Notes under the pieces: generated by a model
Told to the model about the DNA's origin: nothing
Databases searched by the model: none
What the model saw: only the letters and a program-made list of their open reading frames with translations
Position numbers and translations under genes: made by a program
Part shown: in pieces, positions 18,699-27,745 of the stretch
Layout of the letters: every line of letters begins with the position of its first letter
Numbering within the stretch: position 1 is the stretch's first letter
From: Methylopila jiangsuensis
Lineage (GTDB): Bacteria > Pseudomonadota > Alphaproteobacteria > Rhizobiales > Methylopilaceae
Direction of reading: 5' to 3'
Assembly (NCBI RefSeq): GCF_027922305.1
Contig: NZ_BSFK01000016.1
Location: 864,565-928,564, forward strand
DNA length: 64,000 bases

Positions 18699-19685
18699 TC
18701 AGCGCGCCGGCGCGGTCTGCACGCCGAGCTTGGGCATCGTGGGCGTCGCCGGCCCGAGCGCGTCCTTGCGGGGCACGGCGGCGGAACGCTCCGGCTCGTT
18801 CGGGGCGTCCGCCGGGAGCGGCTTCGCCAGCCGCTTGCCCAGAAACTCCAGCATGGGCGCAAGCTGCGAGCCCCACAGCGCCCAGTCATGGCCGCCGGGC
18901 GCGACCGAATAGGTGACGGGGATGCGCGCCGCCGCCAACGCCTTCTCGAAGGCGGCGTTGCCCTCGGCCAGGATGCCGATGTCGCGGTCGCCGACGCTCA
19001 TGTAGAGCGCCGGCGCGTCCGCGGCGTCGTCGGCCAGCAGCCGCCAGGGGCTCGCGGCGTTGAACGTCTTTGGATCGAAGGTGGCGCCGAACGCCCGGCC
19101 GAAGAAAGCGAGCTGGAAGGCCGGAAAGTCGGTCGCGGCCTTCACGTCCGGGAACAGCGCGCCGGACAGGCTGCCGGCGGCGACGAAGCGCTCCGGCTCC
19201 AGCAGCGCGAAGCGCAGCGCGCCGTAGCCGCCCATGGAGTAGCCGGCCACCGCCCGGCCTTCGCGCTTCGCCAGCGTGCGGTACTGGGCGTCGACGCCGT
19301 CCACCAGATCGTCGAGCAGCGCGGTCTCCCAGCGCCCGGTCTCGGCGTTGTCCACGTACCAGCCCTTCTTGGCGGAGGGCGTGACGATGATGGCGGGCGG
19401 CAGCTCGCCCTCGGCGGCGAGCCGGTCGGCGACCTCCTGCAGGTCGCCGGAATCGAAGAAGGACAGGTCGTCGCCGCCGAAGCCGTGCAGCAGGTAGATC
19501 ACCGGATAGCGCAGCCCGCTCCGCGCGTAGCCCGCCGGCAGGTAGACCGAATAACGCACCGGCTGCCCGAGCGCCGCGCTCGGCATGGCGAGGCTGCGCT
19601 GGACCGTGGAGCCTCCGGACATGGGCGGCTGGGCGGTCGCCGGCGTCGCGAAGGTCAGCAGCAGGACGAGCAGGCGCAGCGGCAT
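18699..19685 (-). CDS. Secreted esterase (PF00756, esterase D-like)
   Basis: 328 residues: a signal peptide (cleavage about residue 18, ATAQ), a central esterase-D/antigen 85-like domain and a Pro-rich tail after about residue 290. Nucleophile elbow GYSMGG puts the serine at residue 150; HGFGGDD forms the oxyanion side; GGHDWALW supplies the catalytic His. The start at 19685 has a GGGAAAGG ribosome-binding site; the frame remains open upstream without one. It is divergent from the sialidase-like gene across 211 bases. Sialate O-acetylesterases are known partners of sialidases, but this family also hydrolyses many other esters, so that link is inference only. Confidence 0.85.
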   Translation of the reverse strand: MPLRLLVLLLTFATPATAQPPMSGGSTVQRSLAMPSAALGQPVRYSVYLPAGYARSGLRYPVIYLLHGFGGDDLSFFDSGDLQEVADRLAAEGELPPAIIVTPSAKKGWYVDNAETGRWETALLDDLVDGVDAQYRTLAKREGRAVAGYSMGGYGALRFALLEPERFVAAGSLSGALFPDVKAATDFPAFQLAFFGRAFGATFDPKTFNAASPWRLLADDAADAPALYMSVGDRDIGILAEGNAAFEKALAAARIPVTYSVAPGGHDWALWGSQLAPMLEFLGKRLAKPLPADAPNEPERSAAVPRKDALGPATPTMPKLGVQTAPAR

Positions 19686-19896
19686 TGAGGCCTTTCCCGA
19701 CGGTTTGGACGTTGGCTCGCAGTGCAACATAAGGCCGTCGCGTCGCATGAGAACCGCCCGCCGCGCGGTTCCGTTCCCCGTTTCCAAGCCCTCGTGACGG
19801 CCCCGGTCTTGCAACCGCCACAACCGCCTGCCTCACTTCCCGCCGCCTGCGGCGCACGCCGCGGCCGCCGCCGATCGACCAAGGAGACGCTGCCGC

Positions 19897-21174
19897 ATGA
19901 GCCTCACAACATCACCCATCGCGCGCCAGATGCGGGGCCTCGCCGCCGTCGCGGCTCTGGCCCTGGCCGCGACGCTTCCTCTCGACGCGCTTGCCGCGGG
20001 CGACGACGGCGTGCTGTTCCGCTCCACCGAGGAGGCCTGCTACCGCTTGCCCTCGGTGGTCGCCTTCGAGGACGGCACGGTGCTGGCGGTGGCCGAACGC
20101 CGTCTCGGCCATGACGACCGCGTCGCGGCGCAAGCCGACGAGCGTCGCCGCCGGCGCGCGCGTTGCGTCGACACCGGCGTGATGGACCTCATGAGCCGGG
20201 TCTCCACCGACCGGGGCCGCACCTGGAGCGCGCCGAAGCTGATGGTGGACCACCGCCAGTTCCTGCCGCCGGAGTTCCGGGTGGCGCTGGTGGGCAGCCC
20301 GATCTTCGCCAAGCTGCCGGGCGAGCTGCTGATGATCTTCGGCGTCAACCGCACCACCGGCGAGAAGAACAGCGGCGAATGCGCCCGCTTCGCGGGACGC
20401 GACCGGGAACGCTGCGGCGTGCCCGCGGAGCAGAGCCTGTGGACCGCGCGCAGCGCGGACAAGGGCGCCACCTGGTCGAAACCGCAGCCCATGGCCTTCT
20501 CCGGCGACGTGGCGCGGATCCTTTCTCCGGTTCCGGGCACGGCGGTGGTGCTCGACAGCGGACGCATCGTCGCGCCGACCTATCCCCATCTGCTGCTGTC
20601 GGACGACGGCGGGCGCACCTGGCGGAAGGGCGCCACCACCCGGGGCGGCGACAAGGCTGTCGCCGGCAACGAGGTGGCGCTGGCGCCGCTCGGCGGAAAC
20701 GACCTGTTCGCCACCCTGCGGCCGACCATCGCCAGCATCCGCGCCCGTGGCGACGAGGACGGCGCGGCGGACCCGTATCGTCTCGTGGCCATCAGCCGAG
20801 ACGGCGGCGAAAGCTACGTCTCGATCCGGCCGGACGAGACCCTGAGCGCGGCGCCGGCCCAGGCGGGCGCGGCGGCCGACGCCGGACGGCTGTTCGTCAC
20901 CTATCCCCATTCGGACCGGCCGACCAAGGGGCGCGGCCACGTCAGCGATCGCAAGCGGCTGACGCTCGCCGTGAGTTCGGACAAGGGCGCGAGCTGGAGC
21001 GCCTGCCTGCTCGATCCGGGCGGCGCCGGCTACAGCGCGCTCTCGCCCATCGACGACACGGCGCTGGCGCTGGTCTACGAGGGCGGGACCGTGGACAACG
21101 ACGACTACCGCGCGGCGGTGCGTTTCCGCGTCATCCCAACGAACAAGCCCGAGCAGGCCTGCGTGCGGCCCTGA
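19897..21174 (+). CDS. Secreted sialidase-like BNR-repeat protein
   Basis: 425 residues with a signal peptide (cleavage about residue 34) and a six-bladed beta-propeller of sialidase type. Five Asp-box motifs (S-x-D-x-G-x-T-W) occur at about residues 103-110, 186-193, 235-242, 300-306 (degenerate) and 360-367. The sialidase RIP motif appears as R-L-P at 50-52, preceded by CY. A conserved Y-S-A-L stretch at 379-382 and Tyr-Glu at 394-395 fit the catalytic region. I cannot prove sialic-acid specificity: other exo-glycosidases and non-enzymatic BNR proteins share these boxes. It has its own strong terminator at 21190 and lies divergent from a secreted esterase. Confidence 0.82.
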   Translation: MSLTTSPIARQMRGLAAVAALALAATLPLDALAAGDDGVLFRSTEEACYRLPSVVAFEDGTVLAVAERRLGHDDRVAAQADERRRRRARCVDTGVMDLMSRVSTDRGRTWSAPKLMVDHRQFLPPEFRVALVGSPIFAKLPGELLMIFGVNRTTGEKNSGECARFAGRDRERCGVPAEQSLWTARSADKGATWSKPQPMAFSGDVARILSPVPGTAVVLDSGRIVAPTYPHLLLSDDGGRTWRKGATTRGGDKAVAGNEVALAPLGGNDLFATLRPTIASIRARGDEDGAADPYRLVAISRDGGESYVSIRPDETLSAAPAQAGAAADAGRLFVTYPHSDRPTKGRGHVSDRKRLTLAVSSDKGASWSACLLDPGGAGYSALSPIDDTALALVYEGGTVDNDDYRAAVRFRVIPTNKPEQACVRP

Positions 21175-21189
21175 GCCGCGGCTGAAACG

Positions 21190-21221
21190 GAGAACGCCCG
21201 CCGGTGAGGGCGGGCGTTCTC
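21190..21221. terminator. Strong hairpin between sialidase-like gene and mucR
   Basis: Perfect 13-bp stem (21190-21202 with 21209-21221, 6-base loop) 16 bases after the sialidase stop and 40 bases after the convergent mucR stop. It can terminate both transcripts; on the + strand it is followed by CAAATT, a poor U tract. Confidence 0.75.
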
Positions 21222-21260
21222 AAATTCATGACGCGGCGCGCCGAAAGACACTACAAGCGA

Positions 21261-21674
21261 TCAGCGCTTTCCGCGCTGCTGGCCGAGGCCCATCTTCTTG
21301 GCGAGCTCGGAGCGGGCGGCGGCGTAGTTCGGCGCCACCATCGGGTAGTCGGTCGGCAGGCCCCACTTCTCGCGGTACTCTTCCGGCGACATGTCGTACT
21401 GGGTGCGCAGGTGGCGCTTCAGCGACTTGAACTTCTTTCCGTCCTCGAGGCAGACGATGTAGTCCGGCGTCACGGACTTCTTCACCGGGACGGCGGGGCG
21501 GAGCGCCTCGGGCTCCGGCTCGGGAGCGCCGTTGGAGACGCGGCTCAGCGCCTGATGCACCTCGCCGATCAGCGTCGGCAGATCGGCGGCGGCCACCGAG
21601 TTGTTGCTGACATAGGCCGAAACGATGTCGGCGGCGAGTTCGATGTAGTTCGCGGGGGTCGCGTCTTCGGTCAT
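21261..21674 (-). CDS. mucR: MucR/Ros family zinc-finger transcriptional regulator
   Basis: 137-residue DNA-binding regulator of the Ros/MucR family, which controls exopolysaccharide, motility and virulence genes in alphaproteobacteria. The signature core is [16 protein letters not shown] followed by [15 protein letters not shown], and the C-terminal ends [20 protein letters not shown]. The zinc site uses the Cys of VCLEDG, the Asp and the His of RHL; the position of a second His is occupied by Gln, a variant I know from this family. Start ATG at 21674 was preferred to the in-frame codon at 21731. MucR proteins usually repress their own gene, and an AT-rich zone lies upstream. Confidence 0.93.
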   Translation of the reverse strand: MTEDATPANYIELAADIVSAYVSNNSVAAADLPTLIGEVHQALSRVSNGAPEPEPEALRPAVPVKKSVTPDYIVCLEDGKKFKSLKRHLRTQYDMSPEEYREKWGLPTDYPMVAPNYAAARSELAKKMGLGQQRGKR

Positions 21675-22040
21675 TATAAACTCGGGATCCGTAAGCTGGG
21701 CGGCGGCCCGAACGCCACAAAAGCGTCGCAATCGCGCCGGTTCTTCTGTTCGGCGACGTCAGGCGCTGTGGAAAAAGCGACGCTGACCGACTCCGCTCGG
21801 GGAACTTGCGGCTAGATAAACAATCCTTTGGGCGCTGGCAAGTTCTTCCAAAACTCTTTTCAGCATTCGTCCTCATCCGACATGTTGAACGGATGCGTTA
21901 TCTCGCAGGCGGGAGGTCTCTCCGGGCTTTGGGCGGCGCGGTCCGCCGCGCCGCGCCTTGCCGGGCGGAGGAGGGGTGGCTACCGTCCGCTCCCCCGCGG
22001 GCGCCCGCCCGACGCACCCGCCTGTCCGAGGACCCCGCCC
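21675..22040. other. Divergent intergenic region between mucR and oligopeptidase B
   Basis: 366 bases with two divergent promoters expected. Base composition is lower in GC around 21800-21900 (e.g. AAACAATCCTTTGGG, CCAAAACTCTTTTCAGC), which is the kind of AT-rich target MucR binds. No RNA gene or ORF with codon support found. The gap ends with a high-GC leader before the ATG at 22041. Confidence 0.4.
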
Positions 22041-24200
22041 ATGACCGCTGGCGCCGCTCTTCCGCCGCCGCCCCGCGCCGACCGTCGTCCGAGCGCGCGC
22101 GAGGTCCACGGCGTCCGGCTGGAGGACCCCTACGCCTGGCTGCGCGCCGACAACTGGCAGGAGGTGATGCGCCGCCCCGAGACGCTGCCTGAGGACATCC
22201 GCGCCTATCTGGAGGCCGAGAACGCCTACGCCGCCGCGCTGTTAAAGCCGCTGGAGCCGCTGACGACGGCGCTGGTGGCGGAGATGCGCGGGCGCATCAA
22301 GGAGGACGATTCCAGCGTCCCCACCCGCGACGGCCCCTTCGACTACGCGGTGCGCTACCGCGCCGGCGGCCAGCACCCGCTGGTGGCGCGGCGCCCGACA
22401 GGCCGGCCCGACGCCGAGGAGACCGTGCTGCTGGACGGCGACGCGCTGGCGGAGGGGCGGGCGTTCTTCCAGCTCGGCTCGTGGTCGCCCTCGCCGGACC
22501 ACAAGTTGCTGGCCTGGAGCGCGGACGAGGCGGGCTCGGAGTTCCTCACCATCCGGGTGCGCGATCTCGCGACCGGCGCGGACCTGCCCGACAGCGTGCC
22601 GGACGCCACCGGCGCCGCGGTGTGGTCCTCCGACGGCGCCGGCTTCTGGTACGTGCGGCTCGACGAGCAGCACCGGGCGCTGGAGGTGTGGCGCCACCGG
22701 CTGGGAACGCCGGTCGCCGGGGACGAACTGGTCTATCGCGAGGCGGAGGCCGGCTGGTTCGTGGGCGTGGAGGAGACCCGCTCGGGCGCCTTCTGCGTCG
22801 TCACCATCTCCGACCACGACACCAGCGAGGCCCGGCTGATCGACCGGGCCAGTCTCGCCAACGCGCCGCGGCTGGTGGCGGCGCGCAAGGCTGGCCTGCG
22901 TTACGAGATCGACCACCACCCGTCGCTCGACGGCCGCTCCACTCTGATCCTGCGCACCAACGCGGGGGGCGCGGTGGACTTCAAGCTCGCGCGCCTGCCC
23001 GCGGAGGTCGAGAACGCCGAGATCGCCGACGCCGAGGAGCTGGTTCCCCATCGCCCCGGCGTCTATGTGCTCGACCACGCCGTCACCGCGCGCCATCTCG
23101 CCCGGCTGGAGCGCGAGGACGGGCTGCCGCGCATCGTGATCCGGCGGCTCGACGATGGCGCAGAGCACGCCATCGCCTTTCCCGAGGAGGCCTATTCCCT
23201 CGGGCTGATGGCCGGCCCGACCTTCGACACGGACCTGACCCGCTTCGTCTACTCCTCGCCCGCGACGCCCTCGGAGACCTGGGACTACCACCTGGCGAGC
23301 CGGGACCGGACGCTGCGCAAGCGGCAGGAGATCCCTTCCGGCCATGACCCCGAGGCTTACGTGGTGCGCCGGCTGCAGGCGACCGCGCTGGACGGCGCGC
23401 TGGTCCCCGTGACGGTGATCCACAAACGCGGCCTCGCGCTCGACGGCGGCGCGCCGTGCCTGCTCTACGGCTATGGCGCTTATGGCATCTCCATGCCGGC
23501 GAGCTTCTCCGGCGGCCGGCTGTCGCTGGTGGATCGCGGCTTCGTCTACGCCATCGCCCACATCCGCGGCGGCGCGGACAAGGGCTGGGGCTGGTATCTG
23601 GACGGCAAGCTCGACAGGAAGGCCAACACCTTCACCGACTTCATCGCCGCTGCGGACCTCTTGGCCGCGTCAGGCTTCACGTCGGCGGGCCGCATAGTCG
23701 CCCATGGCGGCTCGGCGGGCGGCATGCTGATGGGGGCGGTGGCCAATCTCAGGCCCGAGCTGTTCGCGGGCGTGCTGGCGGAGGTGCCGTTCGTGGACGT
23801 GCTGACCACCATGCTGGACGACAGCCTGCCGCTGACGCCGCCCGAATGGCCGGAATGGGGCGACCCGATCCGCGACGCTGAGGCCTTCGCGCGGATCCGG
23901 AGCTACAGCCCGGTCGACAACGTGACGCGTCAGGCCTACCCGGCGATCCTGGCGCTCGCGGGGCTCACCGATCCGCGCGTGACCTATTGGGAGCCCGCCA
24001 AGTGGATCGCCCGGCTCCGGGAGGAGACCACGTCGGGACGCCCGCTCGCGCTGCGCACCAACATGGACGCCGGCCACGGCGGCGCCTCCGGCCGGTTCGA
24101 CCGGCTGGAGGAGGTGGCGCTGGCTTACGCCTTCGCCCTCGCCGCGGTCGGCCATCCGGACGCCGCGGCGGCCGAAGGCTTCGAGGCGGCCAAGGGCTGA
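22041..24200 (+). CDS. ptrB: Oligopeptidase B (S9 serine peptidase)
   Basis: 719-residue S9 family peptidase: an N-terminal seven-bladed propeller and a C-terminal alpha/beta-hydrolase domain. It cleaves short peptides after Arg or Lys. The nucleophile lies in GGSAGG near residue 557, the acid in LTDPRVTYWEPAKW and the base in DAGHGGASGR. The hydrolase region (SRGGA-type strand, IRGGADKGWGWYLDGKL, NTFTDF) matches oligopeptidase B rather than prolyl oligopeptidase. The frame is open upstream to 21828, but the ATG at 22041 gives the normal N-terminus where the conserved VRLEDPYAWL begins. Cytosolic; apparently monocistronic. Confidence 0.92.
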   Translation: MTAGAALPPPPRADRRPSAREVHGVRLEDPYAWLRADNWQEVMRRPETLPEDIRAYLEAENAYAAALLKPLEPLTTALVAEMRGRIKEDDSSVPTRDGPFDYAVRYRAGGQHPLVARRPTGRPDAEETVLLDGDALAEGRAFFQLGSWSPSPDHKLLAWSADEAGSEFLTIRVRDLATGADLPDSVPDATGAAVWSSDGAGFWYVRLDEQHRALEVWRHRLGTPVAGDELVYREAEAGWFVGVEETRSGAFCVVTISDHDTSEARLIDRASLANAPRLVAARKAGLRYEIDHHPSLDGRSTLILRTNAGGAVDFKLARLPAEVENAEIADAEELVPHRPGVYVLDHAVTARHLARLEREDGLPRIVIRRLDDGAEHAIAFPEEAYSLGLMAGPTFDTDLTRFVYSSPATPSETWDYHLASRDRTLRKRQEIPSGHDPEAYVVRRLQATALDGALVPVTVIHKRGLALDGGAPCLLYGYGAYGISMPASFSGGRLSLVDRGFVYAIAHIRGGADKGWGWYLDGKLDRKANTFTDFIAAADLLAASGFTSAGRIVAHGGSAGGMLMGAVANLRPELFAGVLAEVPFVDVLTTMLDDSLPLTPPEWPEWGDPIRDAEAFARIRSYSPVDNVTRQAYPAILALAGLTDPRVTYWEPAKWIARLREETTSGRPLALRTNMDAGHGGASGRFDRLEEVALAYAFALAAVGHPDAAAAEGFEAAKG

Positions 24201-24210
24201 CGGGGCCGGA

Positions 24211-25422
24211 TCACCGGTCCCGCTTGTCCTCGAGCGCGGCGAGCGCGGCTTCGAAATCGTCCTGGGGCGCGGAGCCGCCTTCGGCGGGAGCCTCGTCCGC
24301 CGCGGTCTCGTCCGTTGCGGCGGACGCAGCCTCCGCATGGCCGCCGCGGGCCGCCTGGATGGTGGCCTGAAGCTCGTCCAGCGAGGCGAAGTGGCGCACG
24401 CCGTGCTCGCTGCGGGCCTCGATCGAGCCGTCGGTGAAGAAGCGGTAATAGACGCCGTTGTGCTCGCCTTCCCGCACCACCTGCCGGCCGTCGTCGGACG
24501 CCGGAGCCTCATCCGGCTCAGCGCGGGCGACCGGCGCCGGTTCGTCCTCGATGGCGGCCGGCTCTTGGGGCGCGGGCGTCGGCGCGTCAGGCTCCGTCGC
24601 GGCGTCTGCGACCGCCGGCGCGGCGGAGGCCGTCGCGACGGCCGCGGCCTCGTCCCGCGCGCGTTCGGCGCGGCGGGCGCGGGCGCGCACCAGCCATTCC
24701 GGGGTCTTGGGATCGGGCTTGCTGACCGCCGCCGGGGCAGGGGCCGGCTCAGGCGCCGCCGGCGGTTCGGACGGGGCGCCCTCCGCGACGGGCTCGGGCG
24801 TCTCCGGTTCCGGCTCGGGCGCGAAGGGCTCCGGTTCGGGCGTCGGCTCCACGGCCGGCTCCGTCCGGCGCAGCGCGACCGGCGGCGGGCCCACGTCCTC
24901 CGGCTCGTCGCGGTCTGCGGCGAGCGCCACGCCGCCGCCGAGCGTCGGGGCGGCGACAGGCGGCGGAGCGATCTCCGGTTCGGTGCGGGCGGCCGCCGCG
25001 GCGCGGCGCTTGGCGGCCTTGCCGAGCGGGCGGGCGATTGGTTCCGCCGGCGCCAGGGGCGCTGTGGGAGCGATCGGAGCGCGGCGCAGGAACGGCGCCA
25101 CCTCCGGCGCGACGGGGCGGGCGGAGGAGACGTCCGGCAGGGCGGGCGCCGCGGCTTCGGGCTCGACCCGCGGCGCGAACGCGCGGGGGGCGGCGGGAGC
25201 GTCGTCGCGGGCGACCGGGACCATGACCCTCCCGGCGGTGGCGGCCACCACGCGGGCGGCGCGGCCGATCGCCTCCACCACCGCGCCGAGGCCGATGGCG
25301 ATGGCGCCCGAGCCCGCGAGGCTCGCGGCGATGTCCACGGTCGCGACCATGTCGCCGGTCAGCAGCAGGAAGGCGCTCCAGAGCAGCAGCACCGCGCCGA
25401 GGCCGTAAAGAACGAAATGCAT
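24211..25422 (-). CDS. Pro/Ala/Glu-rich membrane-anchored protein of unknown function
   Basis: 403 residues. Two hydrophobic helices at the N-terminus (about residues 3-22 and 26-46) are followed by roughly 260 residues of low-complexity Pro-Ala-Glu sequence and a conserved-looking C-terminal block (REGEHNGVYYRFFTDGSIEA ... HFASLDELQATIQAA). The C-terminal block looks like a small folded domain and could bind another cell component; the middle would be an extended linker. I chose the ATG at 25422 because GAGG lies 9 bases upstream; the ATG at 25443 has no such site. I do not recognise a family. It converges on oligopeptidase B and is divergent from sodB. Confidence 0.7.
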   Translation of the reverse strand: MHFVLYGLGAVLLLWSAFLLLTGDMVATVDIAASLAGSGAIAIGLGAVVEAIGRAARVVAATAGRVMVPVARDDAPAAPRAFAPRVEPEAAAPALPDVSSARPVAPEVAPFLRRAPIAPTAPLAPAEPIARPLGKAAKRRAAAAARTEPEIAPPPVAAPTLGGGVALAADRDEPEDVGPPPVALRRTEPAVEPTPEPEPFAPEPEPETPEPVAEGAPSEPPAAPEPAPAPAAVSKPDPKTPEWLVRARARRAERARDEAAAVATASAAPAVADAATEPDAPTPAPQEPAAIEDEPAPVARAEPDEAPASDDGRQVVREGEHNGVYYRFFTDGSIEARSEHGVRHFASLDELQATIQAARGGHAEAASAATDETAADEAPAEGGSAPQDDFEAALAALEDKRDR

Positions 25423-25621
25423 GGACGCGATCCTCGCCGGCAAATTGATTCCGGGCGCATGATGCGCGGATTACGGTTATCGCCCGGTAAAGCGGTAGTA
25501 TGGGACCCGTTACGCCGCTCTTCCACTTCGGCGTTGTCGCGCCGTGGCCTGGGGCCTATGTAGCGCAGGGACGCCGGCGCCCCGGGCGTCGATCACCCGG
25601 ACGCAATTCTGGAGATTTTTC

Positions 25622-26218
25622 ATGTCGTTCAAGCTCCCCGAACTGCCTTACGCCTACGACGCGCTCCAGCCCTACATGTCCAAGGAGACGCTGGAGTTCC
25701 ACCACGATAAGCACCACAACGCCTATGTGGAGACCGGCAACAAGCTGCTCGAGGGATCGGGCCTTGAGGGCCTGTCGCTCGAGGAGGTGGTGAAGCAGAG
25801 CTTCGGCAAGAACGCGCCGCTGTTCAACAACGCCGCCCAGCACTACAACCACCTGCACTTCTGGAACTGGCTCAAGCCGAACGGCGGCGGCGCGATTCCG
25901 GGCGAGATCGAGAAGAAGATCGAGTCCGACCTCGGCGGCGTCGAGAAGTTCAAGGCCGACTTCATCGAGGCCGGCAAGGGCCAGTTCGGCTCCGGCTGGG
26001 CCTGGCTCGCGCTCAAGGACGGCAAGTTCGAGATCCTGAAGACCCCGAACGGCGAGAACCCGCTGGTCCATGGCGCGACCCCGCTGCTGGGCGTCGACGT
26101 GTGGGAGCACTCCTACTACATCGACTACCGCAACCGCCGCCCCGACTACCTCAAGGCCTTCGTCGACAATCTCATCAACTGGGAATACGTCGAGAAGCTC
26201 TATTCGGAAGCCAAGTGA
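25622..26218 (+). CDS. sodB: Superoxide dismutase, Fe/Mn type
   Basis: 198-residue cytosolic SOD that dismutates superoxide. The metal ligands are visible: His in the HHDKHHNAYV motif near residue 27, His in AAQHYNHLHFWNWL near residue 79, and Asp and His in the GVDVWEHSYYIDYRN motif near 162-166. Iron form is favoured in alphaproteobacteria and by the sequence around the active site, but the metal cannot be proved from sequence. It has a GGAG ribosome-binding site 6 bases before ATG and a strong intrinsic terminator downstream, so it is a single-gene unit. Confidence 0.93.
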   Translation: MSFKLPELPYAYDALQPYMSKETLEFHHDKHHNAYVETGNKLLEGSGLEGLSLEEVVKQSFGKNAPLFNNAAQHYNHLHFWNWLKPNGGGAIPGEIEKKIESDLGGVEKFKADFIEAGKGQFGSGWAWLALKDGKFEILKTPNGENPLVHGATPLLGVDVWEHSYYIDYRNRRPDYLKAFVDNLINWEYVEKLYSEAK

Positions 26219-26272
26219 CGCCGACGTCCTGAGCGCCTAGCGCCTTCGGGCGCGCGATCGTCGGACATTCCG

Positions 26273-26313
26273 CGCGCGGCGCGGCGGGCCTGCCGCCGCG
26301 CCGCGCGTCTTTT
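26273..26313 (+). terminator. Intrinsic terminator of sodB
   Basis: Perfect 15-bp GC stem (26273-26287 with 26293-26307, 5-base loop) followed by TCTTTTC. It lies 54 bases after the sodB stop and ends 18 bases before the TTG start of rlmJ. Confidence 0.85.
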
Positions 26314-26330
26314 CATCCGAGAGACCGTCC

Positions 26331-27191
26331 TTGAACTACCGTCACGCCTTCCACGCCGGAAACTTCGCCGACGTGCTGAAGCATGTCGCGCTGGCGCGCG
26401 TCGTCGCCTATCTCAACGCCAAGCCTGCGCCGTGGGGCTATCTCGACACCCATGCGGGCGTGGGCGTCTACGATCTCGACGGCGACGAGGCGAGGCGCAC
26501 CGGCGAGTGGCGCGACGGCGTCGGACGCGTCGCGGGGCGACGCTTCGGCGAGGCCACGGAGCGGCTGCTCGCGCCGTGGCGGTCCGTGCTGGCCGAGTTC
26601 GCGACGCCGGACGGGGCGCTGGCCCGCTATCCCGGCTCGCCGGAGATCGTGCGCCGCCTCGCCCGGGACGACGACCGGCTGCGGCTGTGCGAACTGCATC
26701 CCGCCGATCGGGAGAGCCTCGCCCGCGCCATGGGGCGGGACGCGCGGGCCAAGGTGGTGGAGATCGACGGCTGGACCGCGCTCAACGCCTGGCTGCCGCC
26801 GCGGGAGCGGCGCGGGCTGGTGCTGATCGACCCGCCGTTCGAGCAGCCGGGGGAGCTTGCGCGCATGGCCGAGCGCTTTCTCGCCGCCCGCAGGGTGTGG
26901 CCGACCGGCGTCTACATGCTGTGGTATCCGATCAAGGACGCGCGGGAGACCGCGGCGGCGCTGCTGCGGCCGCTCGCGGCGGCCGGCGTCGACAAGCTGC
27001 TGCGGGTCGAACTGCGCGTGCGCGAACCGAACGATCCGCGGACGCTCGCGGGTTCCGGGCTGGTGATCGCGAATCCGCCCTGGACGCTGGCCGAGGAGCT
27101 TTCGGCGGGACTGCCGGAACTCGCGGCGGCGCTCGCCCAGGCGCCGGGTGCGGGCGCCGTGGTGGAGAGCCTCGCGGCGCCGCAGAATTGA
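26331..27191 (+). CDS. rlmJ: 23S rRNA (adenine-2030 N6)-methyltransferase
   Basis: 286-residue RlmJ. The protein opens with the invariant MNYRHAFHAGNFADVLKH sequence, has an SAM-binding YLDTHAGVG motif and the catalytic amino-methyltransferase motif DPPFEQPGE near residue 166. The start codon is TTG at 26331; the conserved N-terminus begins exactly there, so no ATG is needed, and the only nearby ATG in frame is far inside the conserved region. It methylates free 23S rRNA during growth. It is alone, between the sodB terminator and the cold-shock gene. Confidence 0.92.
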   Translation: MNYRHAFHAGNFADVLKHVALARVVAYLNAKPAPWGYLDTHAGVGVYDLDGDEARRTGEWRDGVGRVAGRRFGEATERLLAPWRSVLAEFATPDGALARYPGSPEIVRRLARDDDRLRLCELHPADRESLARAMGRDARAKVVEIDGWTALNAWLPPRERRGLVLIDPPFEQPGELARMAERFLAARRVWPTGVYMLWYPIKDARETAAALLRPLAAAGVDKLLRVELRVREPNDPRTLAGSGLVIANPPWTLAEELSAGLPELAAALAQAPGAGAVVESLAAPQN

Positions 27192-27390
27192 GACATTCGC
27201 GTCCCGGAATGGCGCTCTTTTCACCTTGCCATCCTCGTGCCCATGCCTTTACCAAATCAGGGCAGCGCGCGGGTCTGGCCGTGGCGGGGGGAGTTCGGCG
27301 CGTCCGCGCTCCCGCCATATGTCTGTCGCGTGGGGCGGCGCCTCGCTTGGGGGAGGCGCGAATGGCAACGGCAGGCAAGGGGGCGCCCAC

Positions 27391-27603
27391 ATGGCGCAAA
27401 GTGGGACGGTCAAGTTCTTCAACGCTGAGAAGGGCTACGGCTTCATCAAGCCGGATGACGGCGGCAGCGACATCTTCGTTCATGTGTCCGCGGTGACGCG
27501 CTCGGGGCTGTCCAGCCTCAGCGAGGGCCAGCACGTCTCGTTCGACGTGGAGCCGGACCGGAAAGGCAAGGGCCCCAAGGCGGTCAATCTCGTCGTCAAC
27601 TGA
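27391..27603 (+). CDS. cspA: Cold-shock-domain RNA chaperone
   Basis: 70-residue single cold-shock domain (OB fold) that melts RNA secondary structure. RNP1 is KGYGFIKPD and RNP2 is DIFVHVSAV, both intact. It has an unusually long leader: 199 bases separate it from rlmJ, with a 7-bp hairpin at 27338-27359 (loop of 8), which fits the leader-based temperature control known for csp genes, though that is inferred. A strong intrinsic terminator follows at 27683. Subtype within the Csp family (CspA, CspE) cannot be told from the sequence. Confidence 0.92.
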   Translation: MAQSGTVKFFNAEKGYGFIKPDDGGSDIFVHVSAVTRSGLSSLSEGQHVSFDVEPDRKGKGPKAVNLVVN

Positions 27604-27682
27604 TCGCCGTCGGCGACTGGGCGGCGGGCAGGCCCCGCTCATCGCCGCGGAAGCCGCCCTGAACGGAGGCGGCGCGAACATG

Positions 27683-27721
27683 CGCCGCGGTTCGTCCCCT
27701 GAGGACGGGCCGCGGCGTTTT
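27683..27721 (+). terminator. Intrinsic terminator after cspA
   Basis: A 15-bp stem (27683-27697 with 27703-27717, two G-U pairs, 5-base loop) followed by TTTT. It sits 80 bases after the cold-shock gene and 25 bases before the GST start, so GST must have its own promoter or depend on read-through. Confidence 0.85.
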
Positions 27722-27745
27722 CATATGCCGAGGACCCGAACGCCA

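Noticed and set aside
21261-21674. Loss of a zinc-ligand histidine (RTQY instead of RTHY) in MucR
   Set aside because: The Gln variant is familiar to me in alphaproteobacterial MucR homologues, and the rest of the domain is intact; not evidence of inactivation.
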